A DNA stretch of 31,726 nucleotides from CAYJLB01 sp964370845 (GCA_964370845.1 CAYJLB010000021.1:1-31726), one strand, 5' to 3'. Shown: positions 1 to 9,694, numbered from the stretch's first letter. Notes: generated from the letters alone by a model not told the origin. A program made the numbers and translations.

Positions 1-128
1 GGATGCAACGTCACTTTTTTGTTAGTCTGATAACTTGCTTTGACCTCGCAGAAACCATTTGCCCTTTTTCACTTTGTATAGTGCGGGAATGGATGCAACG
101 TCACGTTGCCAATGTCACGTTGCCAATG
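1..128. repeat. Left-edge intergenic DNA with repeated GGATGCAACGTCAC and 14-bp tandem units
   Basis: The 14-mer GGATGCAACGTCAC occurs at 1-14 and again at 91-104 as a direct repeat 90 bp apart. From 94 to 135 there are three tandem 14-bp units: TGCAACGTCACGTT (94-107), GCCAATGTCACGTT (108-121) and GCCAATGTCACGTC (122-135). The last unit runs into recQ and contains its stop codon. Positions 95-109, GCAACGTCACGTTGC, form a 15-bp palindrome around one central base. The sequence between the two direct repeats shows no recognisable gene. Close relatives of the unit lie at 2485-2498 and 21160-21174. The function is not known. Confidence 0.7.
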
Positions 129-2360
129 TCACGTCGCATTTTTATCCATTTTATAAATTTCTAAAACGTGTTCCATCACTTCTTTTTGTAAGTGTTTTGG
201 GAATAAATTAATTAAAAAAGTATTGTTATCACGAACACGTTTTTCTGTGATAATTCCTGTTGCCAGCCCTTTTTCGGTTGGCAACTTTTTTTGTATCTCT
301 TCATTTTTGTCAACATACAAATATCCTTGTTTTATAAACCAAAGATTCATTTTCATTGAAGTAACTTTAGGGCAATCGTTTTCTTCCAAAATAACGTTTA
401 TATTTTTAGTTAAAATGCTTACTGGAAGCGGTTCTTCCGACGGGATAAATTTCCCTATTATTTCCTCGTTAGGAGTGTTTGTGCGAGGGTTTTTCCGAAC
501 CTTTTTAGTTTCAACTTCAGTAGAAATCTTCACTTCTATCCCATTTTTAACGCAATATTCAACTATTTTCTTAACAAAAATCTCACCATAACTTCGAAGT
601 TTTGCTTCACCAACACCGCTTACTTTTCTGAATTCTACTAGATTTTGTGGCATTTTCACACACATATCCGCCAAAGTTTTGTCGGTGAAAATTACGAAAG
701 TAGGAACTCCTTCCTCCCTCGCAACTGCTTTTCGTAAGGCTTTTAAATCCTCGAATAAAGGCAATAATTCGAACGGAACATCGTCTTTAGAATTTGCACT
801 TTTTTCAGTAACAACTCTTTCTTTTGGCAAGTGGATAATGATTTTTTCTTTACTTTTGAAAAAATCCCACGCTTTTTTTGTTAACTTTAAAATAGAAAAT
901 TGACTATCTTCAATTGAAACATAATTTTCTCTAAGTAAATAATCAAGGATTGTTTTTAGTTCTTCACTAGATTTTTCGCTAATATTATAAGTAGATAATT
1001 TATCTAAACCTTGTTCAGTTATTTTTTTACTTTGACTTCCTCGAAGAATGTCGATTATTAAATTTCCTCCAAAACGTTCTCCAGCACGGTAAACACAAGA
1101 AAGGATTTTTTGTGCTTCAATTGTAATGTCTTCCACTTCAAACTTAGTTTGACAATTACTACAATAACCACACATTTGGGTAGGATTTTCACCAAAATAA
1201 CGTAAAATATGGCCTCTTAAACACTGGTGAGTAGTGGAATAAAAAGTCATATCTCTAAGTCGCCTATATTCGCCCTCTTTTAGCTCCTGGACAGTCTTTT
1301 CATCATCGGAAGTATTTTCTCTACCATTATCAATCATCCACTGAATAGTCCGAACATCTTGCTTGCTGTAATATAAAATACATTTCGCTTGTGAACCGTC
1401 ACGACCCGCACGTCCAGCTTCTTGATAATAACTTTCAATGTCTTTTGGCATATTATAGTGAATTACAAAGGAAATATTTGATTTATCAATTCCCATTCCA
1501 AAGGCATTTGTTGCTACCATAACTTGAATTTTGTCAAATAAAAAGTCATCTTGGTTGGATTTTCTAATATTATCAGACAGCCCTGCGTGGTATTTTCCAG
1601 CAGAAAAACCTCGACTGTTAAGTTCGTCACAAACTTTTTCAACCGCTTTTCTTGTTAAACAGTAAATTACTCCGAATTTGTCTTTGTTTTCAGCTAAAAA
1701 ATCTACTAAGGCTAGAATTTTATCTTTTGGAGTTTCAACACCAAAGTATAAATTTTCTCTGTTAAACCCAGTAATCAAAACCTTAGGTTGTTGCAACTTT
1801 AAATTTGCAACTATATCTTCCTTTACCCTTGTGGTTGCAGTAGCTGTATAAGCTGTTACTACAGGACGCTTTGGAAGCTCATCGATAAAGGTTGGGATTT
1901 GCATATAACTAGGGCGAAAATCTTGTCCCCAATGAGAAATACAGTGCGCCTCGTCAATTGTCACCATTGAAATATCTGCAACTTTTGCAAACTGCAAAAA
2001 TTCAGGGTTTAAAAGCCTTTCAGGGGCAACGTAAATAAACTTATACTCACCGTTTAAAGCAAGTTCAAGGTCATAGCGAATTTCATTCATATTCCTAGAG
2101 GAATTAATAAAAGTAGCCGAAATTCCTGATTTATTAAGGGCAGTCACTTGGTCTTGCATTAAAGAAATTAAAGGGGAAACTACGATTGTAATTGAGTTCA
2201 TTATAAGCCCCGGGACTTGATAACAAAGGGATTTTCCAGCACCCGTTGGCATTATCCCCAAAACATCTCTACCCTCTAAAGCAGCGGAAATAACTTCCTC
2301 TTGCCCGTTTCTAAAATTATCATAACCAAAATATTTTTTTAGTACTTGCTGTGCAGTCAT
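129..2360 (-). CDS. recQ: ATP-dependent DNA helicase RecQ
   Basis: This is a superfamily 2 3'-5' DNA helicase that acts in recombination repair and at stalled replication forks. The 743-residue protein has the full RecQ layout. The Walker A motif PTGAGKS is at 38-44, DEAH at 136-139, the aromatic-rich loop HWGQDFRPSY just after it, TATAT near 172-176, and motif VI YQEAGRAGRDG at 312-322. The zinc site uses C380, C397, C400 and C403. A winged-helix region follows, then an HRDC domain at about 535-605. About 120 further residues lie after HRDC; similar tails occur in other clostridial and Bacteroidetes RecQ proteins, but I cannot assign them. The start is ATG with GAAAGGA about 11 nt upstream. 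The protein ends in Ala-Thr encoded by GCG ACG followed by TGA, and these bases belong to the 14-bp tandem repeat at 94-135. A short hairpin separates the gene from ppk1 upstream. Confidence 0.96.
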   Translation of the reverse strand: MTAQQVLKKYFGYDNFRNGQEEVISAALEGRDVLGIMPTGAGKSLCYQVPGLIMNSITIVVSPLISLMQDQVTALNKSGISATFINSSRNMNEIRYDLELALNGEYKFIYVAPERLLNPEFLQFAKVADISMVTIDEAHCISHWGQDFRPSYMQIPTFIDELPKRPVVTAYTATATTRVKEDIVANLKLQQPKVLITGFNRENLYFGVETPKDKILALVDFLAENKDKFGVIYCLTRKAVEKVCDELNSRGFSAGKYHAGLSDNIRKSNQDDFLFDKIQVMVATNAFGMGIDKSNISFVIHYNMPKDIESYYQEAGRAGRDGSQAKCILYYSKQDVRTIQWMIDNGRENTSDDEKTVQELKEGEYRRLRDMTFYSTTHQCLRGHILRYFGENPTQMCGYCSNCQTKFEVEDITIEAQKILSCVYRAGERFGGNLIIDILRGSQSKKITEQGLDKLSTYNISEKSSEELKTILDYLLRENYVSIEDSQFSILKLTKKAWDFFKSKEKIIIHLPKERVVTEKSANSKDDVPFELLPLFEDLKALRKAVAREEGVPTFVIFTDKTLADMCVKMPQNLVEFRKVSGVGEAKLRSYGEIFVKKIVEYCVKNGIEVKISTEVETKKVRKNPRTNTPNEEIIGKFIPSEEPLPVSILTKNINVILEENDCPKVTSMKMNLWFIKQGYLYVDKNEEIQKKLPTEKGLATGIITEKRVRDNNTFLINLFPKHLQKEVMEHVLEIYKMDKNAT

Positions 2361-2403
2361 TTATTTTGCATTCCTTTCTTCAAATAGAAGATAAATTACA
2401 AAG

Positions 2404-2431
2404 AAAGTTGACTTTTATATAAGTCAACCTT
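2404..2431 (-). terminator. Probable terminator hairpin between ppk1 and recQ
   Basis: AAAGTTGACTT (2404-2414) and AAGTCAACCTT (2421-2431) pair as an 11-bp stem with one G-U-type mismatch around a 6-nt loop. Read in the direction of ppk1 transcription it is followed by TTTCTTTG, a weak U-rich tail. It lies about 60 bp past the ppk1 stop and 45 bp before the recQ start. It could instead be an operator for recQ. Confidence 0.45.
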
Positions 2432-2484
2432 CTAGTTAAAATTGCATTATTGGGGATTTTGGCTGTTAAGCGTGAATATTGACA

Positions 2485-2498
2485 CAACGTCACGTTGC
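2485..2498. repeat. Dispersed repeat copy at the ppk1 stop codon
   Basis: CAACGTCACGTTGC matches the palindrome at 95-109 over its whole length; one base further left the match ends (A instead of G). The ppk1 stop codon (TGA on the reverse strand, 2490-2492) lies in its centre, and the last two codons, GCA ACG, are also repeat sequence. Confidence 0.65.
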
Positions 2499-4625
2499 TT
2501 TCTTGCGGAAAAATAAACGAGTTAAGAAACCGTATTTCTCCTTATTTGTTTCCTTAGTTGGCTCGGTTGCAACACCAATATTTTCAATTGCATCATTCAT
2601 TAAAACTTGTTGAGAGTCAATAAGCGGTGGAGTGTCGCCAATTTTTACAAATTCACCATTTTCAAGAAGTCGTCTAGCTTTTATATTATCATTTAAAATT
2701 GTATTAATAATAAAATTAATTCTATCTCTAACATTTTTATCATAAATAGGGCAAGCGACTTCAACACGTCTTTGAGTGTTTCTTGTCATAAAATCGGCGG
2801 AAGAAATGTACATTTTAGTGTTTTCTTCACTTCCAAAACAGTAAATTCTTGAGTGTTCCAGATATCTTCCCACCACACTGTAAAGAGAAATATTTTCAGT
2901 TTTTCCTTTTATTCCAGGTAAAATACAGCAAATTCCACGGACAACCATTACAACTTTTACACCACTACAAGAAGCTTGCTTTAATTTTTCCATTATATCA
3001 ATGTCGGTGATAGAATTACATTTAATGAAAATTCGTCCTCTATCAGCAAGGGCAATTTGTTCATCAATCATTGCTAAAACTTTTGATTTAAGAGAAACTG
3101 GGGCAACTAGCAAATGGTCATAACTTCCATTTAAATTAGAAATTCCCATATTTTTGAAAAACTCATTTGCGTCTTTACCAATGTTTTGATTATAAGTCAT
3201 CAAAGTTAAATCAGTGTATAAAGCTGCAGTTTTCTCGTTGTAATTTCCTGTACCAATTTGAGTAATGTATTTGAATTCATTTTTGTCACGCATTGTAATC
3301 AAGCAAAGTTTTGAGTGAACTTTATAACTTTCGAAGCCATAAATAATATTACAACCAGAATCCTCTAATTTCTCCGACCAGTCAATATTATTTTGTTCGT
3401 CAAATCTAGCTCGAAGTTCAATTAAAACGGTTACATCTTTCCCGTTTTCAGCAGCGGCACAAAGATAGTCAACCAATTTTGTTTTATTTGCAAGACGATA
3501 AATTGTAATTTTTATTGAAACAACATTTTCGTCATAAGCTGCTTCTTTAATCAGTTTAAGGAAAGGCGAAATGCTTTCAAATGGATAAGAAAGCACAATA
3601 TCCTTGCGTTTAACCTGTTTCAACATACTCTCCCTAGGGTTCACTTCCCTTGAAGGTTGCGGTGAAAAAGGTTTGTAGGTTAGGATTTTTACTTTATTTT
3701 CACTAACTTTTGAAGAAAGTCCAAAAGAATAGTTTAATGTCATTGGGCAAAGGGTTAAAAATACTTGATGATTTTCAAGCCCTAGTTTTTGACAAAGATA
3801 ATTTTGAAATTTCACACTAATTTGATTAGAAACTTCCAGTCTTACAGCTTGCAATCTTTTTCTTGAAGTTAAGATTTTTTTCATTTTTTTACGGAAATCA
3901 CTATCTACATCAAAGTTTTCATCATCAAAATTTAAATCGGCATTTCGTGTAACTCTAATAATTGCGCTTTCATAAATTTCGTGGTTTTCAAAGATTTTAT
4001 GGAAAAACTCAAAAATAATTTTTTCCGTTCTAATAAATCTAACTTCATTTCCAGGCAAATAAACAACACTTGGCATACTTGAAGGCACAGGAACTAAAGC
4101 AGAAACTTCTCTCCCTTTATTTTTAAGTAATGCAGCAATATAAAGAGCATTATTTTGCAAATGAGGGAATGGGTGTAGTGAGTCAATTATTTGTGGTGAT
4201 AAAATAGGTTGAATTGAGTGTTGGAAATAATTTTTTATATATTTTTTCTCATCATCTTCAAGTTCAGAATAAGAAAGTTCATAAACTCCTTGAACACGCA
4301 ATTGACTTTCAACGGAAGCATAAATTGAATCCCTTTTTTGGTATAAAGGTCTAACAGCAGTGTAAATACATTTTAATTGTTCAATTGGTGTCATTCCCGA
4401 TTTATTATCGATAGATTGTGCATTTAAGGTGTTTAAGTCAAAAAGACTTCCTACCCTTATCATAAAAAATTCATCTAAATTACTTGAGAAAATGGAGATA
4501 AATTTTAATCTTTCTAGTAGTGGAACAGTAGGGTCGGTGGCTTCTTCTAAAACTCTATCGTCAAATTTTAGCCAAGACAACTCACGATTTTGCGTAAAAA
4601 ATTCAGATTTTGCGGAATCAAACAT
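2490..4625 (-). CDS. ppk1: Polyphosphate kinase 1
   Basis: This enzyme reversibly transfers the gamma phosphate of ATP onto long-chain polyphosphate through a phosphohistidine intermediate. The 711-residue protein is close to the usual PPK1 length. The N-terminal signature RELSWLKFDDRVLEEA is at 14-29, with SNLDEFFMIRVGS at 48-60. The catalytic half carries ELRARFDEQNNIDWS (403-417), the phospho-accepting histidine H437 in KVHSK, IGTGNYNEKTA (457-467) and the second histidine H591 in YLEHSRIYCF. These match E. coli H435 and H592. SSADFMTRNTQRRVE is at 608-622. The C-terminal tail beyond about residue 665 is variable and ends in Ala-Thr-stop inside a dispersed repeat. The start is ATG with AAGGAG 7 nt upstream, behind a good promoter. 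No exopolyphosphatase is adjacent. Confidence 0.97.
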   Translation of the reverse strand: MFDSAKSEFFTQNRELSWLKFDDRVLEEATDPTVPLLERLKFISIFSSNLDEFFMIRVGSLFDLNTLNAQSIDNKSGMTPIEQLKCIYTAVRPLYQKRDSIYASVESQLRVQGVYELSYSELEDDEKKYIKNYFQHSIQPILSPQIIDSLHPFPHLQNNALYIAALLKNKGREVSALVPVPSSMPSVVYLPGNEVRFIRTEKIIFEFFHKIFENHEIYESAIIRVTRNADLNFDDENFDVDSDFRKKMKKILTSRKRLQAVRLEVSNQISVKFQNYLCQKLGLENHQVFLTLCPMTLNYSFGLSSKVSENKVKILTYKPFSPQPSREVNPRESMLKQVKRKDIVLSYPFESISPFLKLIKEAAYDENVVSIKITIYRLANKTKLVDYLCAAAENGKDVTVLIELRARFDEQNNIDWSEKLEDSGCNIIYGFESYKVHSKLCLITMRDKNEFKYITQIGTGNYNEKTAALYTDLTLMTYNQNIGKDANEFFKNMGISNLNGSYDHLLVAPVSLKSKVLAMIDEQIALADRGRIFIKCNSITDIDIMEKLKQASCSGVKVVMVVRGICCILPGIKGKTENISLYSVVGRYLEHSRIYCFGSEENTKMYISSADFMTRNTQRRVEVACPIYDKNVRDRINFIINTILNDNIKARRLLENGEFVKIGDTPPLIDSQQVLMNDAIENIGVATEPTKETNKEKYGFLTRLFFRKKAT

Positions 4626-4656
4626 ATAAATCTCCTTTTATTTAAGCTTTTTTATT

Positions 4657-4685
4657 ATTATATCAAAATTTAGCTATTTTTTCAA
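4657..4685 (-). promoter_or_regulatory. Sigma-A promoter for ppk1
   Basis: On the reverse strand TTGAAA (4680-4685) and TATAAT (4657-4662) are separated by exactly 17 bp. The -10 element lies about 30 bp upstream of the ppk1 start codon, which leaves a short leader containing AAGGAG. Confidence 0.7.
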
Positions 4686-4763
4686 GGGCAAAAGTAGTAT
4701 TTTTAACCACTTATTTATTAATTAACTAAAATTTAATATGGATTTTTCTTTAATATAAAAACA

Positions 4764-4792
4764 TTGCTTTTTGTGTCTAAATAATGTAAAAT
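4764..4792 (+). promoter_or_regulatory. Sigma-A promoter for addA
   Basis: TTGCTT (4764-4769) and TAAAAT (4787-4792) are separated by 17 bp. The predicted leader is about 25 nt and carries AGGAGGGG at 4811-4818 before the ATG at 4826. It is arranged back to back with the ppk1 promoter, with about 80 bp between the two -35 boxes. Confidence 0.55.
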
Positions 4793-4825
4793 AAAAAGAG
4801 TGAAATTTTTAGGAGGGGATAGGTT

Positions 4826-7800
4826 ATGCCAAATTGGACAGATGAACAAATTAGTGCTATTAATGCGGTTGGAAAAGGCGTTATTGTTTCAGCTGCTGCG
4901 GGTAGTGGGAAAACTGCTGTTTTGATTGAGAGAACCATAAGACTTTTGTGCGATTGTGAAAATAAAATTCCTGTTGAAAAGCTTCTTGCGGTAACTTTCA
5001 CAAATGACGCGGCTTCACAACTTCGCGAAAAATTAACTGTTGCATTAAATCAAAAAATTGAAGAAAATCCCGAAAATCAATGGCTTTTAACCCAACAATT
5101 AAACCTCCAAAGGGCAAGGATTTCTACAATAAATTCTTTTTGCTTTGATATTGTAAAAAATAATATTGATAAATTTGATATTTCAAGCGGAGTAAGAATT
5201 TTGGACGATGTTGAAAGTGAAACCATTTTACAAAATTCTCTTGAAGCAGTTTTTGAGGATTGCTATAAAAATAATTCCGAAATGATGACTTATTTATTTA
5301 ACTGTTTTTGCAAAGATAATGACAACATTTTAATGGACTATGTTAAGAAATTATATAATTTTTCTTTGTCGTTGCCGTTTAAAGAGAAGTGGTTTAATGA
5401 ACTGCTTTCTGGTTATGAAGTTGGTAGCGATTACTATAACAAATGGCTGAAAATCTTGAAAGAATATTTAATTGATAACTTTGAAATTTTGTTCAGTTAT
5501 GTGAAAGAGGCTTATTCTATTGCAACAACACTTACAAATTACAGCAAAACAATGGACGTTATAGGAAGTGATTTTGCTCAAGTTGATGAGATAAAAAACA
5601 GCGATTTTTCCAATCTAGATGATGTTTTATCTAAGCTAAACTCTTTTAAATTTGCAACTTTTGGCTCAAAACCTGATGATAAAACCTTAGTTTCTACAGA
5701 AACGGAAAAGCCTTTGGTGGAAAAAATAAAGGCACTTCGAGATACATATAAAAATGAAATAAAAGACCTTGCAACTTCAGTTGAATATAAAGAACGATAT
5801 ATTGAACAGGATTTAGCTGAAAACAAAAAAGCGCTTTCTCACTTATTATTTTTAGTCCAAAACTTAGAGCAAAAAGTGTGGGAAGAAAAGGTTGAACGCA
5901 ATGCAATCGATTTTTCTGACGTGGAAATTATGTCGGTAAAACTTCTTTCTAAAGAGCTTGGAGATAAGTTTGTTCGTTCCGACCTTGCAAAAGAAATTTT
6001 GTCCGAGGACCGTTATGCAATCGTTTTAATTGACGAGTTTCAAGATGTAAATAATTTGCAGGACACAATTTTCAAGCTTTTATCAAAAGGTGATAATCTA
6101 GATTTTATCGGCGAAAATGTTTTTGTTGTTGGTGACGTTAAGCAGTCGATTTACCGTTTTAGGCAAGCTAATCCTAACATTTTTATTTCAAATAGAAAGC
6201 TTGCTAATCTAGCCACAAACAGCGAAGTTTTGGAGGAAATTAACCTTAGAAAAAACTTTAGAAGTCGAAAAAATGTTATTGATTTTGTGAATTTTGTGTT
6301 CAAAGGGATAATGTCTGAGGAAATTGGCGAAGTTGAATATAATTCCGATGAACAATTGGTTTTAGGTGCAAATTATCCCGAAAATCCTCATTCAACGGAA
6401 ATTTTGCTTTGTAGCCCTGAAAATGAATATCAGGTTATTGTGAACAGAATTAAGCAGATGATTAAAGACAAAGTTTTAGTTTTTGATGAGGGAGAGATGC
6501 GACCTTGTAGGCAAAAGGATTTTTGTATTTTAGTACGAAGTGGAAAAAAACAAGGCAAACTTGCCATTAATGCTATAAAAGAAGGCGGTTTATCTCCTTT
6601 AAGCGAGGAAATGACAGGGTATTTGCGTTCTCCAGAAATCAGCTTGCTTATTAATATTCTCAATGTAATAGATAATCCTATGGAGGAAATTCCTTTAGTC
6701 AGCGTGATGTATTGTCCAGTCTTTGCTTTTAGTGATGATGATATTGCTACAATTAGGTTTTTGTACCAAAAAGAGAGGTTATATACTGGGATTATTTCCT
6801 ATAAAAATGAGGGTGAAGATTTAGTTTTAAGAGAAAAGTGCGGACATTTTCTTTCAATTATAAAAAAACTTAGAGTTTTCTCCACAAGTGCTAATTTAGA
6901 AACTTTAATAAGGAAAATTTATGATACTACGGATATGATTTCTCTTACTTGCCTTTATAATGACAGTGAACAAAAGAGAGCGAATTTGCGTTTGTTGATT
7001 GATTATGCAAACACTTTTGATGAAACTGTAAGCGGTGGAGTTGGTGGATTTTTACGTTATATAAACCGAGTTTTTGACATAAAAAAAGATTTTAAACAAG
7101 CTGGAATAGTCTTTGAATCCTCTGATGCGATAACAGTAAAAACTATCCATAAATCAAAGGGTCTTGAATATCCATTTGTGTTTATGTGTGGTCTTTCAAG
7201 TGAGTTTTCAGGGTTCAAACTTGACATAAACAACTCAATCCAAATCAATTTAGATAGTGGAATTGGCTTTAAGTTTAAGAACAATCAAACCCTTGAGAAA
7301 TATACTACAATGACATATTGTGCTGTTCAAATGAAGAACAGAAACGAGCTTTTAAGTGAGGAAATGCGACTTTTATATGTAGCATTAACAAGGGCTAAAG
7401 AAAAGCTAATTTTAACCTTTGCGCCAAAAGAAAATGCTAAGAAAAAGTATTTTGAACTTGCTAATGACATACGAAAATCAAAGGGAGTTGTCCCTGCTAT
7501 TTCAAAAAAAGCCACTTGCTTTTTGGATTGGATATTTATGTCCTTGCTACAAGAGGAAAAATCTAACCCTTTAAAGGAAAAGTATTTGGATTTTGATATT
7601 GGAAATTACTTACCTTGTGACAGTAAAATTGAATTTATTTCAGCTTGCGAAGATGGTGAATTGCTTTCTTTTGAGGAGGAAATAACTGAAGTTAAGTCAT
7701 ATAAATATTTGCAAAATTTTGAACTTGAAAAAAAAATTCGTGATAATATTAATTTTTCTTATGAAGAAATTGATACTAAACTAGCTGCAAAAGTTACAGT

Positions 7801-8401
7801 TAGTGAAATTTCAAAAGAGAGTGAAGATTTTTCCCTTAGCTTTAAAATTGCAGATTTGTCAAAAAAATCCGCACTTTCTCCAACTGAAAAAGGAATTGCA
7901 ACTCACTTATTTATGCAGTTTGCCAATTTTGAAAATGCTGAAAAAGATGTGACAAAAGAGGCGTTAAGATTAGTTGGAAAAGGGCATTTAACAAAAAAAC
8001 AAAGTGGTGGAGTTGATATTTTTACATTAGAAAACTTTTTTGCGAGTGAATTTTATGGACGAATGAAAAATTCTCAAAATGTTATGAGGGAAAAACAATT
8101 TCTCGTTATGATTGATGATTTGTCAATTGAAAATAATGATATTTTGTCAGATTATCAAAACACCGATGGAATGTTGCAAGGTGTTGCTGACTGCATTTTT
8201 GAGGAGGAGGACGGTTATGTCCTTGTGGATTATAAAACGGATAGAGTTAAGGATATTTCCAATCTTATAGAAAATTATTCTTTCCAACTCCAATTATACA
8301 AGTCAGCTTTTGACACAATTTTAGATAAACCAATAAAAAGTTGTTATATTTACTCCTTTCATTTAACGAATGGAATTGAATTACACTTTGATGAAAAATA
8401 A
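4826..8401 (+). CDS. addA: ATP-dependent helicase/nuclease subunit A (AddA)
   Basis: AddA is the UvrD-type helicase and nuclease subunit of the AddAB enzyme, which resects double-strand breaks for RecA loading in Firmicutes. The 1191 residues match the family length. Walker A SAAAGSGKT is at 22-30, LIDEFQDVN at 401-409, VVGDVKQSIYRFRQ at 434-447, TIHKSKGLEYPFVF at about 773-786 and LYVALTRAKEKL at about 850-861. A C-terminal PD-(D/E)xK nuclease domain carries GVADCIFEEED followed by LVDYKTDR near 1117-1140, so both helicase and nuclease look intact. The start is ATG with AGGAGGGG 7 nt upstream. The usual partner gene addB, often directly upstream of addA, is absent: ppk1 lies divergently upstream and an MFS gene lies downstream. 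The MFS gene begins 29 bp after the stop and is probably co-transcribed. Confidence 0.95.
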   Translation: MPNWTDEQISAINAVGKGVIVSAAAGSGKTAVLIERTIRLLCDCENKIPVEKLLAVTFTNDAASQLREKLTVALNQKIEENPENQWLLTQQLNLQRARISTINSFCFDIVKNNIDKFDISSGVRILDDVESETILQNSLEAVFEDCYKNNSEMMTYLFNCFCKDNDNILMDYVKKLYNFSLSLPFKEKWFNELLSGYEVGSDYYNKWLKILKEYLIDNFEILFSYVKEAYSIATTLTNYSKTMDVIGSDFAQVDEIKNSDFSNLDDVLSKLNSFKFATFGSKPDDKTLVSTETEKPLVEKIKALRDTYKNEIKDLATSVEYKERYIEQDLAENKKALSHLLFLVQNLEQKVWEEKVERNAIDFSDVEIMSVKLLSKELGDKFVRSDLAKEILSEDRYAIVLIDEFQDVNNLQDTIFKLLSKGDNLDFIGENVFVVGDVKQSIYRFRQANPNIFISNRKLANLATNSEVLEEINLRKNFRSRKNVIDFVNFVFKGIMSEEIGEVEYNSDEQLVLGANYPENPHSTEILLCSPENEYQVIVNRIKQMIKDKVLVFDEGEMRPCRQKDFCILVRSGKKQGKLAINAIKEGGLSPLSEEMTGYLRSPEISLLINILNVIDNPMEEIPLVSVMYCPVFAFSDDDIATIRFLYQKERLYTGIISYKNEGEDLVLREKCGHFLSIIKKLRVFSTSANLETLIRKIYDTTDMISLTCLYNDSEQKRANLRLLIDYANTFDETVSGGVGGFLRYINRVFDIKKDFKQAGIVFESSDAITVKTIHKSKGLEYPFVFMCGLSSEFSGFKLDINNSIQINLDSGIGFKFKNNQTLEKYTTMTYCAVQMKNRNELLSEEMRLLYVALTRAKEKLILTFAPKENAKKKYFELANDIRKSKGVVPAISKKATCFLDWIFMSLLQEEKSNPLKEKYLDFDIGNYLPCDSKIEFISACEDGELLSFEEEITEVKSYKYLQNFELEKKIRDNINFSYEEIDTKLAAKVTVSEISKESEDFSLSFKIADLSKKSALSPTEKGIATHLFMQFANFENAEKDVTKEALRLVGKGHLTKKQSGGVDIFTLENFFASEFYGRMKNSQNVMREKQFLVMIDDLSIENNDILSDYQNTDGMLQGVADCIFEEEDGYVLVDYKTDRVKDISNLIENYSFQLQLYKSAFDTILDKPIKSCYIYSFHLTNGIELHFDEK

Positions 8402-8430
8402 ACGAAGCATTGAAAGGATTGTTAATAACA

Positions 8431-9639
8431 ATGAAAACAACTGAAAATTTTAGAAAAACAAACTTGAAAATATACTTAGCAATAGTCGCTGCCACCGCCT
8501 TTATGTTAGGACTTAGCGATGTGATTTTGGCAAATTACTTTTATGACGCATATAATGTTAGTGCCTCTGTTAGGGGAATGATTGAGTTTCCAAGAGAAAT
8601 TCCCGGGATATTGTGTGTGGTTTTGGTTTCGATGCTTTCTTTTTTAGGGGACATAAAAATTGCAATAATAGCACAAATTTTGTCTTTAATCGGGCTTAGT
8701 GTTCTTAGTTTAATCACACCTCCTTTTGCTATTATGTTAATCTTTTTATTCCTAAATTCAATGGGAATGCACTTATTTATGCCACTTCAAGACAGCATCG
8801 GACTATCTTTGTTATCCGAAGATGATAATGTAGGGCGAAGAATGGGTCATTTTAAAAGTGTAGGTATCGCTTTTTCAATGCTTGCTAGTATACTTGTTAT
8901 TGTAGGCTTTGCTTCCGACTTCTTTAGCTTTAAAACTGACATAAAAATGCCTTTTTTAATCGCTTCTTTTGTTTTAGTATTAATTGTTGTACTTTTGTTA
9001 ATTTTACAACTTAGAGTTAAAACACCACTAAAGAAACGTGGGAAATTTAAGTTTTTGATTAAGAAAAAGTACACATATTACTACTTACTTGCCTCTGCAC
9101 ATGGTGTGCAAAAACAAATTATGATTGTGTTTGGACCCTGGGTGTTAATTGAAATTCTTGGTGAAGGTGCACAAACTATTTCTATGCTTAATATGATTGG
9201 TTCGTTTATCGGGATTTTCTTTACCGCTGCTATTGGAATTTGGATTGATAAATTTGGAATAAAGAAAATTTTGTACGCCGATGCATTTTCCTTTATTGCA
9301 GTTTATTTGCTTTACGGATTATTAAGTTTAGGCTTTGTTTCAGGGACTTTAGCTTTAGCTGGTGTACCTGTTATACTTGCATTTACAATTTTTGTTTTTG
9401 ACAAAATGTCCACTCAAATGGGTATGATAAGGGTGGTTTATCTACGTTCAATAGTCGATACACAAGAGGATATGGCACCAACTATCTCAATGGGAATGAG
9501 TATCGACCATGTAGTTTCAATCCTATGTGCTATTTTAGGTGGTATAGTGTGGGATTCTTTTGGACCGCAATACATATTTTTCATTGCTGCTGCTTTCTCG
9601 TTGATTAATGTTTTTGTAGCGAAAAAGGTTACAAACTAA
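8431..9639 (+). CDS. Major facilitator superfamily transporter, substrate unknown
   Basis: This is a polytopic membrane protein of 402 residues with about 12 hydrophobic segments and a short basic N-terminus, typical of MFS secondary transporters. Loop 8-9 has IWIDKFGIKKIL, which resembles the MFS signature motif repeated in the second half. The equivalent in the first half is reduced to FLGDIKIAII. The substrate cannot be read from the sequence. The frame is open to a TTG at 8410, but GAAAGGA at 8412-8418 would overlap that start. The ATG at 8431 lies 12 nt past it, matching the spacing seen at other genes here, so the ATG is chosen. No terminator is visible between addA and this gene, so it may be read from the addA promoter. 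Confidence 0.85.
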   Translation: MKTTENFRKTNLKIYLAIVAATAFMLGLSDVILANYFYDAYNVSASVRGMIEFPREIPGILCVVLVSMLSFLGDIKIAIIAQILSLIGLSVLSLITPPFAIMLIFLFLNSMGMHLFMPLQDSIGLSLLSEDDNVGRRMGHFKSVGIAFSMLASILVIVGFASDFFSFKTDIKMPFLIASFVLVLIVVLLLILQLRVKTPLKKRGKFKFLIKKKYTYYYLLASAHGVQKQIMIVFGPWVLIEILGEGAQTISMLNMIGSFIGIFFTAAIGIWIDKFGIKKILYADAFSFIAVYLLYGLLSLGFVSGTLALAGVPVILAFTIFVFDKMSTQMGMIRVVYLRSIVDTQEDMAPTISMGMSIDHVVSILCAILGGIVWDSFGPQYIFFIAAAFSLINVFVAKKVTN

Positions 9640-9659
9640 AAAAATACTACAAATAATAA

Positions 9660-9688
9660 TGTAACTATTCTGTAACTTTATTGTAATA
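9660..9688 (+). promoter_or_regulatory. Three TGTAA(C/T) direct repeats phased by 11 bp, PHO-box-like
   Basis: TGTAACT at 9660-9666, TGTAACT at 9671-9677 and TGTAATA at 9682-9688 are spaced exactly 11 bp apart. The last repeat ends 6 bp before the -35 element at 9695. Direct heptamers at 11-bp period are the architecture of PhoB/PhoP boxes (E. coli consensus CTGTCAT, with CTGTAAT as a natural variant). The spacing is seen directly; assignment to PhoB/PhoP is inference. Confidence 0.45.
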
Positions 9689-9694
9689 TTTACA

